From assembly GCA_034766995.1 (NCBI GenBank), contig CM068317.1, positions 18,920,154 to 18,984,153 of the forward strand: 64,000 nt of DNA. Reading direction: 5' to 3'. The notes beneath the pieces were generated by a model. It had not been told where the DNA came from, ran no database searches, and saw only the letters and a program-made list of their open reading frames with translations. A program made the translations under genes and the position numbers. Below are positions 61,116 through 64,000 of this stretch, piece after piece (the stretch's first letter is position 1; each line of letters starts with the position of its first letter). Source of the stretch: Acanthacorydalis orientalis. Taxonomy: Eukaryota > Arthropoda > Insecta > Megaloptera > Corydalidae.

Positions 61116-61484
61116 AGTAATCCTCGCATAACACGGCATTTTTACAACACAGTTTCGCTCTAATATGGTTCGAAAATTGGGAGATCACGTCAATCCTCGT
61201 AGAGCAATCCTCGTAGATCCACGGCATTCATAAAACATGGTTTGAGAATTGGAAAAATTTGGTGGAAATGACAACTGAGATTAACCAAATTATTTCAGAA
61301 AACGGTAACACAGATGGAAACTCTGAAATTCCAAATTTTACCCTAAGAAACATACAGGAAAGTATAAACTTAGCCAAACAATTGGAGTTCTATTTTTTAA
61401 ATTTAGGTCCTTCCACTCAAAGAAGCGCAAAATTTAAGAAAGAACTTCACAAATGCGTAGCTGTTCTAGTGTAGAAGGTTGAAA
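61116..61484 (+). mobile_element. pogo/Tigger-like remnant
   Basis: Begins agtaatcctcgcataacacg, like the TIR-proximal sequence of pogo/Tigger elements. A second, diverged copy of this end lies at about 61203-61252 (caatcctcgtagatccacgg and following). It is followed by a 71-codon open frame (61259-61474) with MVEMTTEINQIISENG and INLAKQLEFYFL...RSAKFKKELHKC, similar to the tail encoded at 1280-2490. DNA-binding and catalytic domains are absent. The right end was not identified. Confidence 0.45.
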
Positions 61485-61569
61485 AAATAGACTTTTTTCC
61501 ATTTTCTGAAACTCCATGTTGCAAGAAATACGTCTGCAAAAGAATTTTCTCAAATTCAGAAAACTGATG

Positions 61570-61895
61570 AAGTTAGAGCGCTTTAAAGAGAGCGGCTCAA
61601 AGATTTACTGTTCCACCCACCGTACAGTCCAGACCTGGCCCCTAGTGAATCTTTTCTATTCGCGAAACTGAAGGACAATCTATGGGGAAAAAATTAGCAG
61701 CGACGAGGAAGTACAAGCAGCAGTTTTGGCTCATTTTGAATACAAAAGTTCATAGTACTTCTTTAACGGCTTAGAAGCTTTAATTAAGCGCTGTAAAAAG
61801 TGTATAGAAATCAAAGAAGAATATATTGAAACATAAAAAGTTTGTTTTCTCTCTCCTTCTATCTTAGGTCAAGAATACCTGGTACCACCATCGTA
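61570..61895 (+). mobile_element. mariner 3' fragment
   Basis: Encodes, with shifts, LLFHPPYSPDLAPSESFLFA (third catalytic region, with the final Asp replaced), KLKDNLWGKK, SSDEEVQAAVLAHFEY and the end KKCIEIKEEYIET plus stop at about 61833. It ends in a terminal-repeat-like sequence (tacctggtaccaccatcgta), next to a (TA)n array. The 5' two thirds are missing. Confidence 0.8.
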
Positions 61896-61897
61896 TG

Positions 61898-61900
<3 letters not shown>

Positions 61901-61949
<49 letters not shown>
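61901..61949. repeat. (TA)n array
   Basis: About 24 TA units, abutting the preceding mariner end. Confidence 0.93.
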
Positions 61950-61953
<4 letters not shown>

Positions 61954-62278
61954 TATTTTTAACAATTTTCTATTCAAAATTATTTAATAACTTGTAAATG
62001 TTTCAGTAACAAAAATTATTATTACATTGAGTTACTATTTTAAATTAAAAAACATACATATTTTATACGAAAATAATTATTTTATATTTTTTTAACAATT
62101 TAGCTACATTTACATTTTATTCTATTGTATTATACAATTTATTTGAAAAGATGTTAAATAAATTTCATATTTGCTTTTATTTAAAACCAAATATATCTCA
62201 TAATTGATCGTACTAAGTATCTTAAATAATCCATTGATCTTAATATAGGTTTGCTAATTCAGATCACTTACCTTTGTG

Positions 62279-62280
<2 letters not shown>
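61950..62280. other. AT-rich spacer
   Basis: No features seen. Confidence 0.5.

Positions 62281-62338
<58 letters not shown>
62281..62338. repeat. (CT)n(TA)n microsatellite
   Basis: About 15 CT units followed by about 14 TA units. Confidence 0.95.
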
Positions 62339-62342
<4 letters not shown>

Positions 62343-63469
62343 TCGGTCAAAAGCAACATTCAAATACAATAAGTTAAAAACATAGTCATAGAGAAAAAAT
62401 TTAAAAACAAAATTCCACTTAACCATTTATTTAAAATACAGTTCTATTCTCAACAGTTCTTTTCTGTAATGAAACCTACGTTCTAACGTCATCATAAAAA
62501 TGAACTTCTTTGTTCTAATTTCACGAGTAAAACCTTTTCAAGTGAAATAAAACTGAAATCACATAATCTCTCTCGACTTTTTATGTCCCTGTAACAAGTA
62601 TATATTCGTTTCATCACATAAAAGAAACGCTCCTCTGTTGTAGTGTTTCGTTATAAAGTCGAGATCAGCTCCAATCATTTTACAAACTTTTTTATAACCA
62701 TATCTGAAAGTGTTTTCTTGCAAGAATAGTATTTGTTCGTAAACATATTCAAACACATAAATACACCATTTGCAATATACTGTTTACATATTTTTGACTA
62801 AAGGTATAATTCTCATTTAAGAACAAAAGAAATGTTAATATTGACATATTTATTAGCAATTATTAGATGTATGTGAATGACACTGAATTCAGGGAGATAA
62901 CGACTATTAATAAAACGTTTATAAGCTTACAATTGGTTGCAAACCAACAAAATGATGACCATATGTTGATTGCGAGAAAAAATACATTAATTTGCTCTAT
63001 TTACTATTAATTTTTCATAATATTAAATATTTTATAAAGTAATCATACCATTTGTGTCTATTTGTGTAATAAACATTTATTTATCTGAATATTTCAAATT
63101 AGTGTAGCTTGGTGCATTATAAACTGAAAAAAAAATATCAAAAACTTTAATTCTATCTACTAAAATATATTAATAATTTATTTAATTGCAAAGAATAAAA
63201 ATATCAGAAATTTTAACCGAAAGAAAGAGCATGTATTTTAATTAATGAAAATAGTATTAACTACAATGCATTTATTGATTTAAAAAAAAAGCCGTGTTAA
63301 ATTAATTTGAAAATAATGTTTTTAACTTTGTTAGTAAAACTCATAATTGTTAGTTTTGTTATATGGAGAATTTAGCGGTGTAATTTAAAAACAAATGAAA
63401 AATCTAACTTAGAATTAGTATATTAATAAGATTCTTGCTGAAGTATTATGGTATTGTTTAGGATTCATA
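62339..63469. other. AT-rich DNA with one unassigned open frame
   Basis: The minus-strand frame 62559-62756 (65 codons; MFEYVYEQILFLQENTFRYG, KVCKMIGADLDFITKHYNRG, LLCDETNIYLLQGHKKSREI) has unusually balanced composition for this window, but I recognise no family. It could be a decayed transposon domain or an exon. Confidence 0.3.
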
Positions 63470-64000
63470 TACGAGGGTAGAGTGATAAGTACCCGTGTTT
63501 GACAAGAAAACATCATTTTTTAAATAAATTATTTATTTTCTTTTTCCCAAGGTAATCTCCTTTTAGCTCGATGCAGTTAGTTCAATACATTTCCAATTTT
63601 TTTATCGCTTTCTAATATTACAGTTTGTCAATCTCCTCAAAACTAGCATTTATAGCAGGGATGACTTCCGAATTAAATGCAAATCTTTTACTTCCAAGCC
63701 ATTTCTTCAAGTTTGGAAACAGGAAAAAGTCATATGGCACCAAATCTGAAGAATATAGTGGATGTGGAAGCAATTCGTAGTGAAATGCATGCAATTTTGC
63801 AATTCGTGATTCGTGTGCCGGTGTATTGTCGTGATGGAAGAGCACATTTTTCATTGCCAAATGAGGACATTTTATCTTCATTTAATCATTCAGCTGGTTC
63901 AATAATGATGTATTGTAGACTCCTGTTATAGTTTTCCATTTTTTAAGATAGTCGATTAGCAATATTCCATGAGTATCCCAGAAAACAGTCGCTATAACCT
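63470..64000 (-). mobile_element. mariner, cut by the window end
   Basis: The left (3') end tacgagggtagagtgataag is a mariner terminal repeat, related to that at 5665. The transposase on the minus strand continues past 64000. The N-terminal half is therefore not visible. Confidence 0.85.
63618..64000 (-). pseudogene. mariner transposase, C-terminal part (partial)
   Basis: Read from the window edge: VIATVFWDTHGILLIDYLKK, WKTITGVYNTSLLNQL, then the open frame from 63881 with VLFHHDNTPAHESR (second catalytic Asp intact), LLPHPLYSSDLVPYDFFLF (third Asp intact), LKKWLGSKRFAFNSEVIPAI and a stop at 63618 after FEEIDKL. The normal last 40 or so residues are missing or shifted. At least one stop or shift is present before the open frame. 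The first catalytic Asp would lie outside the window. Confidence 0.8.

Overview
This is a very AT-rich stretch of eukaryotic DNA, almost certainly from an arthropod and most likely an insect. The evidence is many mariner families, piggyBac elements (TTAA targets), hAT elements (8-bp target duplications), an RTE-type LINE, and very long (TA)n arrays. The species cannot be told from the sequence. I find no complete host gene, tRNA, rRNA or CRISPR array. The one sequence that resembles a host coding exon is 22114-22228, with good splice signals on both sides, so the window may lie within long introns or between genes.

Layout. 1-5300: AT-rich DNA with a pogo/Tigger-like transposase tail whose end is tandemly duplicated (1280-2490), a 3 x 26 bp minisatellite (3859-3936) and a less AT-rich island (4797-5110). 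5297-14306: a dense transposon nest. A mariner (5665-8952) contains an internally deleted piggyBac (5704-7406). A second piggyBac derivative (9281-10671) contains a short mariner derivative. A third mariner derivative (12079-14306) contains two different TTAA elements. 15000-22400: short mariner derivatives, a degenerate full-length mariner (19093-20362) and the exon candidate. 22400-29300: mostly anonymous DNA with mariner fragments. 29382-31548: the best-preserved mariner derivative and a 5'-truncated RTE LINE. 32600-38900: two hAT elements, a mariner derivative, a piggyBac fragment and a mariner pseudogene. 40600-56200: scattered mariner derivatives, a palindromic repeat family, a hAT MITE, a tandem duplication and a pogo-like MITE. 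57484-64000: a near full-length mariner, several mariner and pogo remnants, and a mariner cut by the window end.

At least nine mariner lineages can be told apart by terminal repeats or protein. None encodes an obviously intact transposase. Two patterns stand out. First, one family of roughly 0.5-0.55 kb mariner derivatives (eight loci plus one 3' fragment) keeps just the N-terminal DNA-binding half of the transposase. The 29382 element, from another lineage, shows the opposite: an open catalytic domain without the DNA-binding half. Second, many mariner copies sit inside or beside (TA)n arrays, matching their TA target preference. A dispersed fold-back repeat (best at 43328-43695 and 46746-46956) matches no family I recognise.
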